In this document: positions 23,639-32,892 of the stretch, piece after piece
How positions within the stretch are numbered: position 1 is the stretch's first letter
How the letters are laid out: each line of letters opens with the position of its first letter
NCBI GenBank assembly: GCA_937927515.1
Contig: CALBDO010000003.1
Coordinates: 1 to 64,000, forward strand
Direction of reading: 5' to 3'
From: Candidatus Kapaibacterium sp.
GTDB taxonomy: Bacteria; Bacteroidota; Ignavibacteria; Kapaibacteriales; UBA2268
Length of the DNA stretch: 64,000 nucleotides
Notes under the pieces: model-generated
The model's input: only the letters and a program-made list of their open reading frames with translations
The model's database searches: none
Told to the model about the DNA's origin: nothing
Made by a program: the position numbers and the translations under genes

Positions 23639-24724
23639 ATGAATAGAGCAATTAATTTTTCTCCTGGTCCAGCGGTTCTTCCTATTGAAGTACTAGAAGC
23701 TACAAGTAAAGCGGTGATGGATTTTAACAATACGGGCATATCAATTATGGAAATTAGTCATCGCTCGAAAGACTTCGACGTTTTAATTAAAGAAACACAG
23801 CAGTTAACACTCCAAATCATGGGTTTATCGCCAGATGAATATTCAGTGTTGTTTCTTGGTGGTGGAGCTAGTTTACAATTTTTGATGCTGCCAATGAACT
23901 TCCTTCGCACTCAGGCAGATTACGTAATCACTGGCTCTTGGTCGAAGAAAGCATTAAAAGAAGCTCAGTGGGTCGGCAAAGCTAACGTCATCGCTAGTAG
24001 TGAAGAAGCAAAATTTACCTATATACCCAAGGATTTTACGATTACACCCGATGCTGACTATCTTCACATAACAACAAACAATACCATCTATGGAACTCAA
24101 TGGAAAAAAATTCCAGAAACAAATGGTATTCCATTGGTTGCAGATATGTCAAGCGATTTTCTTGGAATTCCAAGAGACTTTTCAAAATTTCATCTCATCT
24201 ACGCTGGTGCCCAAAAAAATGTTGGCCCTGCTGGAGTAACAATTGTTGTCGTTAACAAAAAATGGGCAGAAGAAAAAGGAAATCCAAATGCTCCAACAAT
24301 GCTAAACTATATGACACACATAAAAAATGAGTCACTTTTCAATACCCCACCATGTATAAATATTTTTGTTGTAAATCAAACACTTAAATGGATTCAAAAG
24401 CAAGGAGGCGTCGAAGCCATATATCAAAATAATCTAAGAAAAGCACAATTACTGTATGATTATTTTGATGCAAATTCCGATTTCTGGATAACACCGGTCA
24501 AGAACAAAGAAGACCGCTCATTAATGAATGTAGTAGTGAATCTACCCAATCCCGAATTAGAGGCAAAATTCGTTGAAGAAGCAAAGAAAAAACATAATAT
24601 GACTAATTTGAAAGGTCATAGAAGTGTCGGTGGTATAAGAGTTTCAATCTACAATGCCTGCCCCTTGGATTGGGTTGAAAAACTTCTGAAATTTATGGAA
24701 GAATTTACCAAGGAAAATAAATAA
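23639..24724 (+). CDS. serC: Phosphoserine aminotransferase
   Basis: 'MNRAINFSPGPAVLPIEVLEATSKAVMDFNNTGISIMEISHRSKDF', 'YAGAQKNVGPAGVTIVVV'; ATG at 23639 after AGGAAA. Confidence 0.95.
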   Translation: MNRAINFSPGPAVLPIEVLEATSKAVMDFNNTGISIMEISHRSKDFDVLIKETQQLTLQIMGLSPDEYSVLFLGGGASLQFLMLPMNFLRTQADYVITGSWSKKALKEAQWVGKANVIASSEEAKFTYIPKDFTITPDADYLHITTNNTIYGTQWKKIPETNGIPLVADMSSDFLGIPRDFSKFHLIYAGAQKNVGPAGVTIVVVNKKWAEEKGNPNAPTMLNYMTHIKNESLFNTPPCINIFVVNQTLKWIQKQGGVEAIYQNNLRKAQLLYDYFDANSDFWITPVKNKEDRSLMNVVVNLPNPELEAKFVEEAKKKHNMTNLKGHRSVGGIRVSIYNACPLDWVEKLLKFMEEFTKENK

Positions 24725-24754
24725 TTCTCATTTAAATATTATTCCTTTTGTTAT

Positions 24755-24790
24755 AGCCCGCATACTACTTGCGGGCTTTCTATTTTCAAT
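24755..24790 (+). terminator. Rho-independent terminator of serC
   Basis: AGCCCGCA-TACTACT-TGCGGGCT stem (24755-24777) followed by a T-rich tract. Confidence 0.85.
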
Positions 24791-25119
24791 TGACTTGTTA
24801 ATAAATGACTTTAGACGGTATTTCGTAAACCTAAATAATTTTCTCCTAATAACTTGTTTAAAACTAATAGGTAATTTAATTCTAAAAATACACTAAAATT
24901 CATCCAAAAAATTTTTATAAAATAACTTAAACTTCATCCTTCATGTTAAATTCGAAAGTATAAGATTGTAACGCCTGGATAAATCATATTTGGAATTTTT
25001 TAATTACTTAGATAATTTACCATTCGGACAATAGTTAAGGAACAATTGTCAAGCAGAAATATAATTAAATGAATCATAAAGTTTATTATATTAGCATTTA
25101 CATTAAATTAAAATACAAA

Positions 25120-25419
25120 ATGAGCAGAAATAAATTTTATTTATCTACCGAAGAGAAAGAAGAGACTTTAACTATTGATTCCACTGGAGTTATTTTTCCA
25201 GCGCGGGTAATCTTATTTAACGATGATATTCATACCTTCGAAGAAGTTGCTTTGCAATTGGTAAAAGCAATACATTGTTCTTATGAAAGAGGAATGGAAA
25301 TTGCATGGGAGGTCCATACAAAAGGAAAAGCCTCAGTTTATGAAGGCGACATTTCCGAATGCTTACGAGTCAGTGCCATCCTCGAAGAAATAGCATTACA
25401 TACACAAATCGAGACCTAA
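25120..25419 (+). CDS. clpS: ClpS-like ATP-dependent Clp protease adaptor
   Basis: 'ARVILFNDDIHTFEEVALQLVKAIHCSYERGMEIAWEVHTKGKASVYEGDISECLRVSAILEE'; start at MSRNK. Confidence 0.85.
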   Translation: MSRNKFYLSTEEKEETLTIDSTGVIFPARVILFNDDIHTFEEVALQLVKAIHCSYERGMEIAWEVHTKGKASVYEGDISECLRVSAILEEIALHTQIET

Positions 25420-25421
25420 AT

Positions 25422-25919
25422 TTACTCGAATTCCAATTCTATGTGTATGACTTCACCACAGTTGCAGCGAACTTGTATTGCTGAAATTTCTCCCTTTTCA
25501 TTGCGAAACACTTTTGGATACTCGGAGACCTCTTTAGAAGGAGATATAGAAAGCGATTTAATATTAATTTCATTAGACAAGTCCATTACCAACCCTTTTT
25601 GCCGTTTTTTAGAACCCGCAATTTTCTTCGAGATAAGAAAATCAACGAATTTTTGAGAGGGGGTAATTTTACCCTCTTTTTTTAGTTCTTCATCAAAAAA
25701 ATCTTTAAATTTTTTCGAAAGTTCAAATTTTTCGTTTCTTTTTAGAAAAAACAATTCCAAAATCTTTTCAATTTTTTGTTGTTCTTCTTGGGAGAGTTGT
25801 TCAGGAATAGAAAGTATTCTTTCAACAAAATCCGAAGATGTATCATCCTGTAAATGGGTGTAAAACTCCTCTATCTTGTACTTTTTGGCTTGTTCTTTTG
25901 AAATAACATTCGATTTCAT
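25422..25919 (-). CDS. Hypothetical protein at the end of the chemotaxis operon
   Basis: 165 aa, 5 nt downstream of cheB on the same strand; C-terminal 'IQVRCNCGEVIHIELEFE'. Confidence 0.6.
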   Translation of the reverse strand: MKSNVISKEQAKKYKIEEFYTHLQDDTSSDFVERILSIPEQLSQEEQQKIEKILELFFLKRNEKFELSKKFKDFFDEELKKEGKITPSQKFVDFLISKKIAGSKKRQKGLVMDLSNEINIKSLSISPSKEVSEYPKVFRNEKGEISAIQVRCNCGEVIHIELEFE

Positions 25920-25924
25920 GATTT

Positions 25925-27028
25925 CTATTCAGAAAGTTCATTAATTACGTTTGCAATGTCCTTTAAAGGAACAATTTCATTTGCAATCTTTGCGTTTATG
26001 ACTGAACTCGGCATTCCAGAAATCACACAGCTCTCGGGTGCTTGTGCAATTACATATCCCCCCTTTTCACTTACGAGCCGAAGCCCCTCGGTTCCGTCAT
26101 TTCCCATTCCAGTCATTATTATCCCAACAGTATGAGAACCAAAAGTATCAGCAATGGACTTAAACATCACATCGGCAGATGGTTTGAATAAAGTATTTGG
26201 TTCGGAGGAAATAACGATTCTACCCTGTTTATTTATAGTCATCTGCATACCTCCGGGAGCAATATATGCCCAACCATTTTGTAAAATTTCGAAATTTTCT
26301 GCTTCTTTGACATTCACGGCGGAGAGAGAATCCAAACGGCTTGCGAGGGATTTAGTAAACAAAGGAGGCATATGTTGAACAATTAGAATTGGAAACGGTA
26401 TATCTTTACGAAGTTTGTTAAAAACTTCTTGGAGAGATGCCGGTCCACCAGTTGAAATGCCAATTCCTAAGATATCTATTTCATCTTTTTTGGGTCTTTG
26501 CCGTTGGAGTATACTAGCTTGGTGTTGTTGCTCTTCAATTAAAGAAGATACATCTTTATGAGTAGAAACTTTTTGGCTTTCTTGCAACTTTTGAAGTAAG
26601 CGCTTACGAATTAATCGATTTTTAACATCTGAATTATTAGCAATGTTTCTAACCTTTGACAACAATTCATCTTTTAGAGAACCCATCTCTGTGAAATTGC
26701 TCTTTTTTGTTACAAAATCCACTGCTCCCAAAGAAAGAGCTTCCAAAGTGGCATCAGCACCTTCCGAGGTTAAAGTGCTCACCATTAAAACTGGTGTTGG
26801 ATTTGTTTTCATTATTTCTTGTAAAGCTTCGAGTCCATTCATAATCGGCATTTCGATATCCATAGTTATAACATCGGGGCTGTATTCTGCAGCGAGCTGA
26901 ACAGCTTCTTTCCCATTTCGTGCTAGTCCAACTATTTCTATATCTGGTTGAGCGAAAATCTTTGCCAATGCTTGTCGCATAAATACTGAATCATCGACTA
27001 TCAAAAGTTTTATCTTTTTCTCTTTCAT
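25925..27028 (-). CDS. cheB: Chemotaxis protein-glutamate methylesterase CheB
   Basis: Receiver domain plus 'GISTGGPASLQEVFNKL', 'QHMPPLFTKSLASRLD', 'MTGMGNDGTEGLR'. Confidence 0.96.
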   Translation of the reverse strand: MKEKKIKLLIVDDSVFMRQALAKIFAQPDIEIVGLARNGKEAVQLAAEYSPDVITMDIEMPIMNGLEALQEIMKTNPTPVLMVSTLTSEGADATLEALSLGAVDFVTKKSNFTEMGSLKDELLSKVRNIANNSDVKNRLIRKRLLQKLQESQKVSTHKDVSSLIEEQQHQASILQRQRPKKDEIDILGIGISTGGPASLQEVFNKLRKDIPFPILIVQHMPPLFTKSLASRLDSLSAVNVKEAENFEILQNGWAYIAPGGMQMTINKQGRIVISSEPNTLFKPSADVMFKSIADTFGSHTVGIIMTGMGNDGTEGLRLVSEKGGYVIAQAPESCVISGMPSSVINAKIANEIVPLKDIANVINELSE

Positions 27029-27038
27029 TGCTCTTTAA

Positions 27039-28991
27039 TTAATTTCTGCTATAAACCAATTCACCAACATCGATAATGATAACAACAGAACCATCACCTA
27101 AGATGGTCACTCCGGCAATACCTTTTATGTGACCAAGAAAGTCTCCCAAAGATTTTATTACAATCTCTTGCTGGCCAAGCAACTCGTCGACAACAAGACC
27201 TACGCGAAACTCTCCTATTCCAACAACAACTACATATTTATCTTCTAAAGATTCACCCACACCGTTGACGTCGAGCACGCGACTCAACCGAATCAACGGT
27301 AAAATATCCTGCCTTATTCTAATTACTTCCTTTTTATTTATTGTATTTACGCGCGTAATATCACAATCAACAACCTCTAGCACACTAGCGAGAGGAATTG
27401 CATAAATTTCTGAATGTACTCTTACTAGCAAACCTTGAATTATTGCAAGTGTTAAAGGTAATTTAATTATAAAGGTTGTGCCTATGCCTTTTTCCGACTC
27501 GATATCAATCATACCTTTTAATTTTAAAATATTAGTACGAACTACATCCATTCCAACACCACGACCAGAAACATTAGAAATTACTTGTGCTGTGCTAAAG
27601 CCCGGGGCAAATATTAATTGAAATGCTTCTTTATCGGTCATTCGCTCAGCTTCTTCAGTTGTAATTAAGCCCTTCTCAATGGCTTTAGTTTTCAATTTCT
27701 CCGGGTCCATCCCTTTACCGTCATCTGATATTCTAATAACAATGTTATTCCCTTCTTGTTCGGCTGCTAAGTATACCGTACCAACTTCTGGTTTGCCTAA
27801 TTTTACTCTTTCCTCAGGAGTTTCTATACCATGGTCACAAGCATTCCTAAGCATATGTACCAACGGGTCGCTAAGTTCATCTATTATTCCTTTATCAATT
27901 TCTGTGTCCTCTCCTTCCATTATCAACTGAATTTTTTTCCCAAACTGTTTCGCTAAATCCCGTATAATTCTTGGTGCTTTTTGAAAAAGCTTCCCAATTG
28001 GTATCATTCTCATTCTCATCACAGAGGCTTGAATTTCAGATGTAATAAAATCTATCTGGGACGTAGTCTCTTCCAACTCTTTCAAATTTTCTTTTGTTAA
28101 TTCTCCAGATAGCAAATTTCTTGTAATTTGCTCCAAACGATTTCTGCCAAGAACTAATTCCCCAGATAGATTCATCAAATTTTCCACTCTGGATACATCA
28201 ATCCTTATTGTTTCAGCAGAAGAGATGGAAGAGGACACAGATTTTACCTGCTCCTTCTCTTTTGCTTTCGATACTTGTTCTACAACTTCCACTGGTTGTT
28301 TGGTTTCAAAAACAGTTTCCTCCTTCCCGGTAGTCACAGCGACATTAGCATTTGAATCTTCTAATTTTTCTAATGAACCCATTTTAAAGGACTTTGCTTC
28401 AGACATGACGCTTTTGTTAACTTCTTCAAATGCAGCATTTATCAATTCCAATTCTTCTGGCGTGAAATCTCCAGGTTTCGACAAAATATCTGGTGCAAGA
28501 TTTAGAACCTGTTCGACTTTTGAACCCCCTTTTTCAGTGCCCGATGATTCTTCCGAAGCGCTAGCCAAGACTTGTGCACTGAACGTTTCTAATGTTCCAC
28601 CAGATTTCAAAATATTTATCTTTTCAACAGTTGCAGAATATTCTACATCCGAGATATCTTCCCCGTTCTTTACCCTCTGTATCATCAACATAAGATAATC
28701 ATACACTTCGAGTAAAACATCGATGATTTGCTGGTTTGCTTTTAATTCAAATCTTCGCAATTTGTTTAGAATATCTTCGGCATGATGAGTAAGAGTAGCA
28801 ATTTTTTCGAATCCCATAAAGGAGGAAGTTCCTTTGATTGTGTGAAAAGCACGAAAAATTCTATTTAATAGTTCTTCATCCTCGGGGGTTTCTTCAATTA
28901 ACATCAAATCTTGCGACAAATTCTCAAGTAGTTCAGTCGATTCTACAATAAAGGCTTCGAAAATTTCTTGCATTTCAGGGTCATTAAACAT
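27039..28991 (-). CDS. cheA: Chemotaxis histidine kinase CheA
   Basis: Hpt 'FHTIKGTSSFMGF', dimerization domain, 'PLVHMLRNACDHGIETPEER', 'ISDDGKGMD', C-terminal CheW-like domain. Confidence 0.96.
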   Translation of the reverse strand: MFNDPEMQEIFEAFIVESTELLENLSQDLMLIEETPEDEELLNRIFRAFHTIKGTSSFMGFEKIATLTHHAEDILNKLRRFELKANQQIIDVLLEVYDYLMLMIQRVKNGEDISDVEYSATVEKINILKSGGTLETFSAQVLASASEESSGTEKGGSKVEQVLNLAPDILSKPGDFTPEELELINAAFEEVNKSVMSEAKSFKMGSLEKLEDSNANVAVTTGKEETVFETKQPVEVVEQVSKAKEKEQVKSVSSSISSAETIRIDVSRVENLMNLSGELVLGRNRLEQITRNLLSGELTKENLKELEETTSQIDFITSEIQASVMRMRMIPIGKLFQKAPRIIRDLAKQFGKKIQLIMEGEDTEIDKGIIDELSDPLVHMLRNACDHGIETPEERVKLGKPEVGTVYLAAEQEGNNIVIRISDDGKGMDPEKLKTKAIEKGLITTEEAERMTDKEAFQLIFAPGFSTAQVISNVSGRGVGMDVVRTNILKLKGMIDIESEKGIGTTFIIKLPLTLAIIQGLLVRVHSEIYAIPLASVLEVVDCDITRVNTINKKEVIRIRQDILPLIRLSRVLDVNGVGESLEDKYVVVVGIGEFRVGLVVDELLGQQEIVIKSLGDFLGHIKGIAGVTILGDGSVVIIIDVGELVYSRN

Positions 28992-29014
28992 TTCTTCTCC
29001 AACAAATTAAACTT

Positions 29015-29905
29015 CTAAGATTGATTGAATAATGCATCAATATCTTGTTGAGAAATGGTACTAGATTGTTCTAAATTATTATCTACAGGAAAATCTTCAC
29101 TTTTATCGACTTCTAAATTATTTGAAAAATCATCTGAATGTTCTTGAAATATCCTATCTATATCTTCTTGTTTTGTAGAATTACCAACAAGTGTTTCCAC
29201 AGCGTCGGGGTCGAAAGCTATTTCACGGTGTAATTTTGTAACATTGATAATATCAGAGCTATCTTTTGTAATTTGCTCAACTCCAGAAGAACTGAACTTC
29301 TTTAAAAGAGCATTTAGTCGATTCTGAACAGTCTCTAAAAGATAATTTATTGCAGCAATTTGCTGGGAGGTAATATCTTGCACTTGAAGGGCGAGCATAA
29401 TCGAAGTTGAATCTACTCGAATGTTTTCCAACAATTCTTTAATTTCTATGAATTCGAAGTCAATTGAAAATACTTTTTTAAAACCATTGAACTGGCGCAA
29501 CGCTTCGTTAGCAAATTCATCTAACGAAATTTTGCCACTATCTTTTTTTTCGATTAACATTGTAAATTCATTAAGGAAATTATTGGTGGTGCTGAAAAGC
29601 TGCTGTAACTTTTCATTTTTGGTTGACAAAATATCCAATTTATAAAACACACCATCAATAATATCAAGAATCTCATTGGTTGCAAGTTCGGTAGCTTCGG
29701 TTACTTTAGAAAGTTGTTTAGACAGATTAGGCATTTTAGATAAATTCTCTTGAATCGATTGGTTTATTTCATTCAATAACGGTTGTATTTCACCAACAAA
29801 TGAAAATAATTCCTCGAGAAATGGAACAACTCTTTGACCTAGAATAAACAAAGCTTTCAATTCTTCAGCTTTACGTAATAGGCTCTGAATGTCCAGTTCT
29901 TTCAT
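29015..29905 (-). CDS. cheZ: CheZ-like protein phosphatase
   Basis: 296 aa, helical; 'LALQVQDITSQQIAAINYLLETVQNRLNALL' resembles the CheZ catalytic Q motif (QDLTGQ); C-terminal 'QQDIDALFNQS' repeats. Confidence 0.7.
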   Translation of the reverse strand: MKELDIQSLLRKAEELKALFILGQRVVPFLEELFSFVGEIQPLLNEINQSIQENLSKMPNLSKQLSKVTEATELATNEILDIIDGVFYKLDILSTKNEKLQQLFSTTNNFLNEFTMLIEKKDSGKISLDEFANEALRQFNGFKKVFSIDFEFIEIKELLENIRVDSTSIMLALQVQDITSQQIAAINYLLETVQNRLNALLKKFSSSGVEQITKDSSDIINVTKLHREIAFDPDAVETLVGNSTKQEDIDRIFQEHSDDFSNNLEVDKSEDFPVDNNLEQSSTISQQDIDALFNQS

Positions 29906-29915
29906 TTTTCCCCCA

Positions 29916-30290
29916 CTATTTTTCGTTTGTTTTAAGTATTGCTAAAATTTTCTCTTTTAAAACCTGAGGTGTAAAAGGCTTAACCACATAATTGTTGACC
30001 TTTGCTTGCAAAGCTTGCAAAATATCTTCTTTCATACCACGGGTTGTTACCATCAAGATAGGCAAGTTTTTCCATTGTTCTGATGCTCTCAGTGCCTTGG
30101 TTAGGTCCAATCCACTCATATTGGGCATATTCCAATCAGTGATTACAAAATCAATCTTATGCTGTTGCAATTTGGTCAAAGCATCTTGCCCATCTTCGGC
30201 TTCGACAATATCTTCAATTCCAAATGACTTTAAAGCATTAATAACTATTCTTCGCATCGTTGGCGAGTCGTCCACAACCAAAAATTTCAT
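29916..30290 (-). CDS. cheY: CheY-type response regulator
   Basis: 'FLVVDDSPTMRRIVINALKSFG', 'FVITDWNMPNMSGLDL', 'MVTTRG', 'VVKPF'. Confidence 0.95.
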   Translation of the reverse strand: MKFLVVDDSPTMRRIVINALKSFGIEDIVEAEDGQDALTKLQQHKIDFVITDWNMPNMSGLDLTKALRASEQWKNLPILMVTTRGMKEDILQALQAKVNNYVVKPFTPQVLKEKILAILKTNEK

Positions 30291-30314
30291 AGGTTCCCTC
30301 CAGATATAAAAGAA

Positions 30315-30692
30315 TTAATCTTTAGCTGTACCTAAGTATTTAGAAATCTCATATTGAATTCTTTTGGCATTAAAAGGCTTAATTAAATAGGAATCGGCAC
30401 CAGCCTCGAAACCTTTTTTAATATCTTCTTCTTTACCTAAAGACGAAAGAATGATAATTGGCAGTTCTTTATACTCGGGATTCTCACGAATCGATTTAAT
30501 CAGTTCAAAACCATCAACATTTGGCATATTTAAATCAGTAACCAACAAATCAATTTTCTGTAATGGAAGCTTTTCGAGTGCATCCATTCCATCGACTGCG
30601 GTTATTACCTCGAAACCAGCAAGTTTTAAAGACATCGCTATAAATCTTCTAATTGTTTCGGAATCCTCTACAACCAATATTGTTTTTGGCAT
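30315..30692 (-). CDS. Single-domain response regulator (second CheY-like)
   Basis: 'ILVVEDSETIRRFIAMSLKLAGFEV', 'LLVTDLNMPNVDGFELI', 'YLIKPF'. Confidence 0.93.
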   Translation of the reverse strand: MPKTILVVEDSETIRRFIAMSLKLAGFEVITAVDGMDALEKLPLQKIDLLVTDLNMPNVDGFELIKSIRENPEYKELPIIILSSLGKEEDIKKGFEAGADSYLIKPFNAKRIQYEISKYLGTAKD

Positions 30693-30709
30693 ACATCTAT
30701 ATCCTTTTG

Positions 30710-31576
30710 TTATTCCTTTTTATAAGCAATTGCCTTTGGTAGATGCACCAATTTAAAAGCTTTTGAAATACCATGTAGAGACTCTGAATATCCAATGAAC
30801 AAATATCCACCGGGATTCAAAGCATCATAAAGGTAAGAAACCACTTTTTGTTTAGCAGGTATGTCGAAATAAATCAGAACATTAGCGCAGAAAATCACAT
30901 CACAATTGCTCACCATTCGAACTTGGTTTGCATCAAATAGGTTAATATTTGAGAATCGAACAAGTCTCTTTACTTCATCTTTTAAAAAATAAGCCCCATC
31001 CTTGACAATAAAGTATTTCTTTAAATAATACTCTGGCATGTTTCTTACTGAATATTCCTTGTAAACCCCACTTTTTGCAACTTCTAATACCTGGGTACTA
31101 ATATCACTTCCAAGAATTTGGAATTGACAATTGGGAAAAATAGGTTTAATTTTTTCAAGAATTATCATCGCAATGGTATAGGGTTCTTCACCAGTCGAAC
31201 AAGCTGCACTCCAAATTCGTATCACAACAGAGGGGGAATCTTTGCTTTTGTCTTTTATTAACTCGGGAATGATAATTTTTTCCAATGCTTCAAATTGTTG
31301 CTCAGCACGGAAAAAATATGTTTCGTTGATTGTAATTGCATCAAATAAATTTCTTAATTCTCCTTTGTTACCTGGATTTTTTATGTAGTTTACATAATCA
31401 TAAAGGGAGTTAAGTTTAAGTGATTGAATCCTTTTTAAGATTCTACTTTCAAGCAAATATTTTTTGCTTTCACTGTAGTATATCCCACTTGTTTTGTAAA
31501 TTACATCGCGTAATTCTTTAAACCCTTCGTCAGTTAAAGTGTACTTTGTATCAACAGACTGTTCCATAAAAAACAA
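30710..31576 (-). CDS. cheR: Chemotaxis methyltransferase CheR
   Basis: 'RIWSAACSTGEEPYTIAMII', 'CDVIFCANVLIYFD', 'GYLFIGYSESLHG'. Confidence 0.95.
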   Translation of the reverse strand: MFFMEQSVDTKYTLTDEGFKELRDVIYKTSGIYYSESKKYLLESRILKRIQSLKLNSLYDYVNYIKNPGNKGELRNLFDAITINETYFFRAEQQFEALEKIIIPELIKDKSKDSPSVVIRIWSAACSTGEEPYTIAMIILEKIKPIFPNCQFQILGSDISTQVLEVAKSGVYKEYSVRNMPEYYLKKYFIVKDGAYFLKDEVKRLVRFSNINLFDANQVRMVSNCDVIFCANVLIYFDIPAKQKVVSYLYDALNPGGYLFIGYSESLHGISKAFKLVHLPKAIAYKKE

Positions 31577-31600
31577 AGATAATTATAATATTTCAAAAAA

Positions 31601-32881
31601 TCAAAAAAGTTCATATTTTGAAGCAATGTCTTCTATCTTGGCTTTTCTAAAATAGCTCGATGAGTCGTAAATCCCTTTTGCTATGGTTTTAAAATTGACA
31701 GGTTCTCTATATGCAAACCAATCACAAAAATCAAACAAAACTGTTTCTGGCAGCTCCTCGGATAAATTCAATATCAAACTAATCAAAAGAACTTTCTTAT
31801 CTTCGCTCATTACATCCCATTCACGGAAAAAGAATTCTATTAGTGCACTAAAAATTTCCCCGTTGTCCTTTTGATAGGTCAACTTTTCTATAAAATCTGA
31901 AAAGACATCGACACTAGAATTATGTATTATATTACTAAAAATCATTTCCATATTCTCTGAATCAAAGCGAATTAATTCATAAATTAAGCTATCCACATCC
32001 AGAATATCATATGAATCTCCCAAAGCTAACAAAGCGGCTTTTCTTATTTCAATATCATTTTCTTTCAAAGCGTCGCGGGCAATTTGTCTCATTTCATCAG
32101 GTAATTTTCTACTTAAATGAGTTTTTCTACAAATATTACAGATGGCTTTCAAGAAATATGGCTGAACTTGCTTTGGAACATTTGGGAGTTTAGCCAACAA
32201 AGTATCAAACAATTCTTCACTAGATTCCAAATAACTCACAGAGTCGATTGCAGCTAATTGCAAAAGGAGTTCATCACTATTATTAATCACATCGAGAATA
32301 AATTCTCTGGCGTTTTCACCCCCTATTTTACCTAACGAATTCAAAACAAATGGCTTATATTCATCGTCTTCCATATATTTCGATATTAATTCATTAACAA
32401 CTTCGTTGACTTTGATATTTCCCAAAGCGATAATTGCAGAAATAACCACATTTTTATTGCTGTCATTCAACAAATTTCGTACAATATTCCAATCCTTCTT
32501 ACTAGCAATATTACCCCAAATATCCAACGCAAATTGCCTTACATCTGCTATCGGATGGTGCAAATATGGCTTTAAATAATCATAGCAGACATCTCCATAT
32601 TTCGACAAAATGTCTGAAGCAATGTTTCGATATTCTATGTTATCACTTTCTATCAATTTCACCAAATAAGCCGATGCTAATTCTCTAAACTCATCTGGTA
32701 AACTCTTAAGACAATCAATCGCAAGGCTTTGAACACCCCGATTACTCGATGTAACCAAGTCTACAACAAGTTTAACTATGCTAGAATCGTAAGTTTTATA
32801 GTCAAATAAAAAGTATAGAGCATCCTTTACTTGCCCTATATCATTGCTTTCTAAATATTCTTTGATTTCTTTTGGTTCCAT
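31601..32881 (-). CDS. HEAT-repeat protein in the chemosensory cluster
   Basis: 426 aa of tandem alpha-helical repeats ('VVISAIIALGNIKVNEVVNELI', 'KPFVLNSLGKIGGENAREFIL', 'AALLALGDSYDILD'). Confidence 0.8.
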   Translation of the reverse strand: MEPKEIKEYLESNDIGQVKDALYFLFDYKTYDSSIVKLVVDLVTSSNRGVQSLAIDCLKSLPDEFRELASAYLVKLIESDNIEYRNIASDILSKYGDVCYDYLKPYLHHPIADVRQFALDIWGNIASKKDWNIVRNLLNDSNKNVVISAIIALGNIKVNEVVNELISKYMEDDEYKPFVLNSLGKIGGENAREFILDVINNSDELLLQLAAIDSVSYLESSEELFDTLLAKLPNVPKQVQPYFLKAICNICRKTHLSRKLPDEMRQIARDALKENDIEIRKAALLALGDSYDILDVDSLIYELIRFDSENMEMIFSNIIHNSSVDVFSDFIEKLTYQKDNGEIFSALIEFFFREWDVMSEDKKVLLISLILNLSEELPETVLFDFCDWFAYREPVNFKTIAKGIYDSSSYFRKAKIEDIASKYELF

Positions 32882-32892
32882 AAATTTTATAA

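Noticed and set aside
28225-28698. 157-aa plus-strand ORF opposite cheA
   Set aside because: Shadow ORF fully antisense to a well-supported gene, low-complexity Ser/Phe composition.
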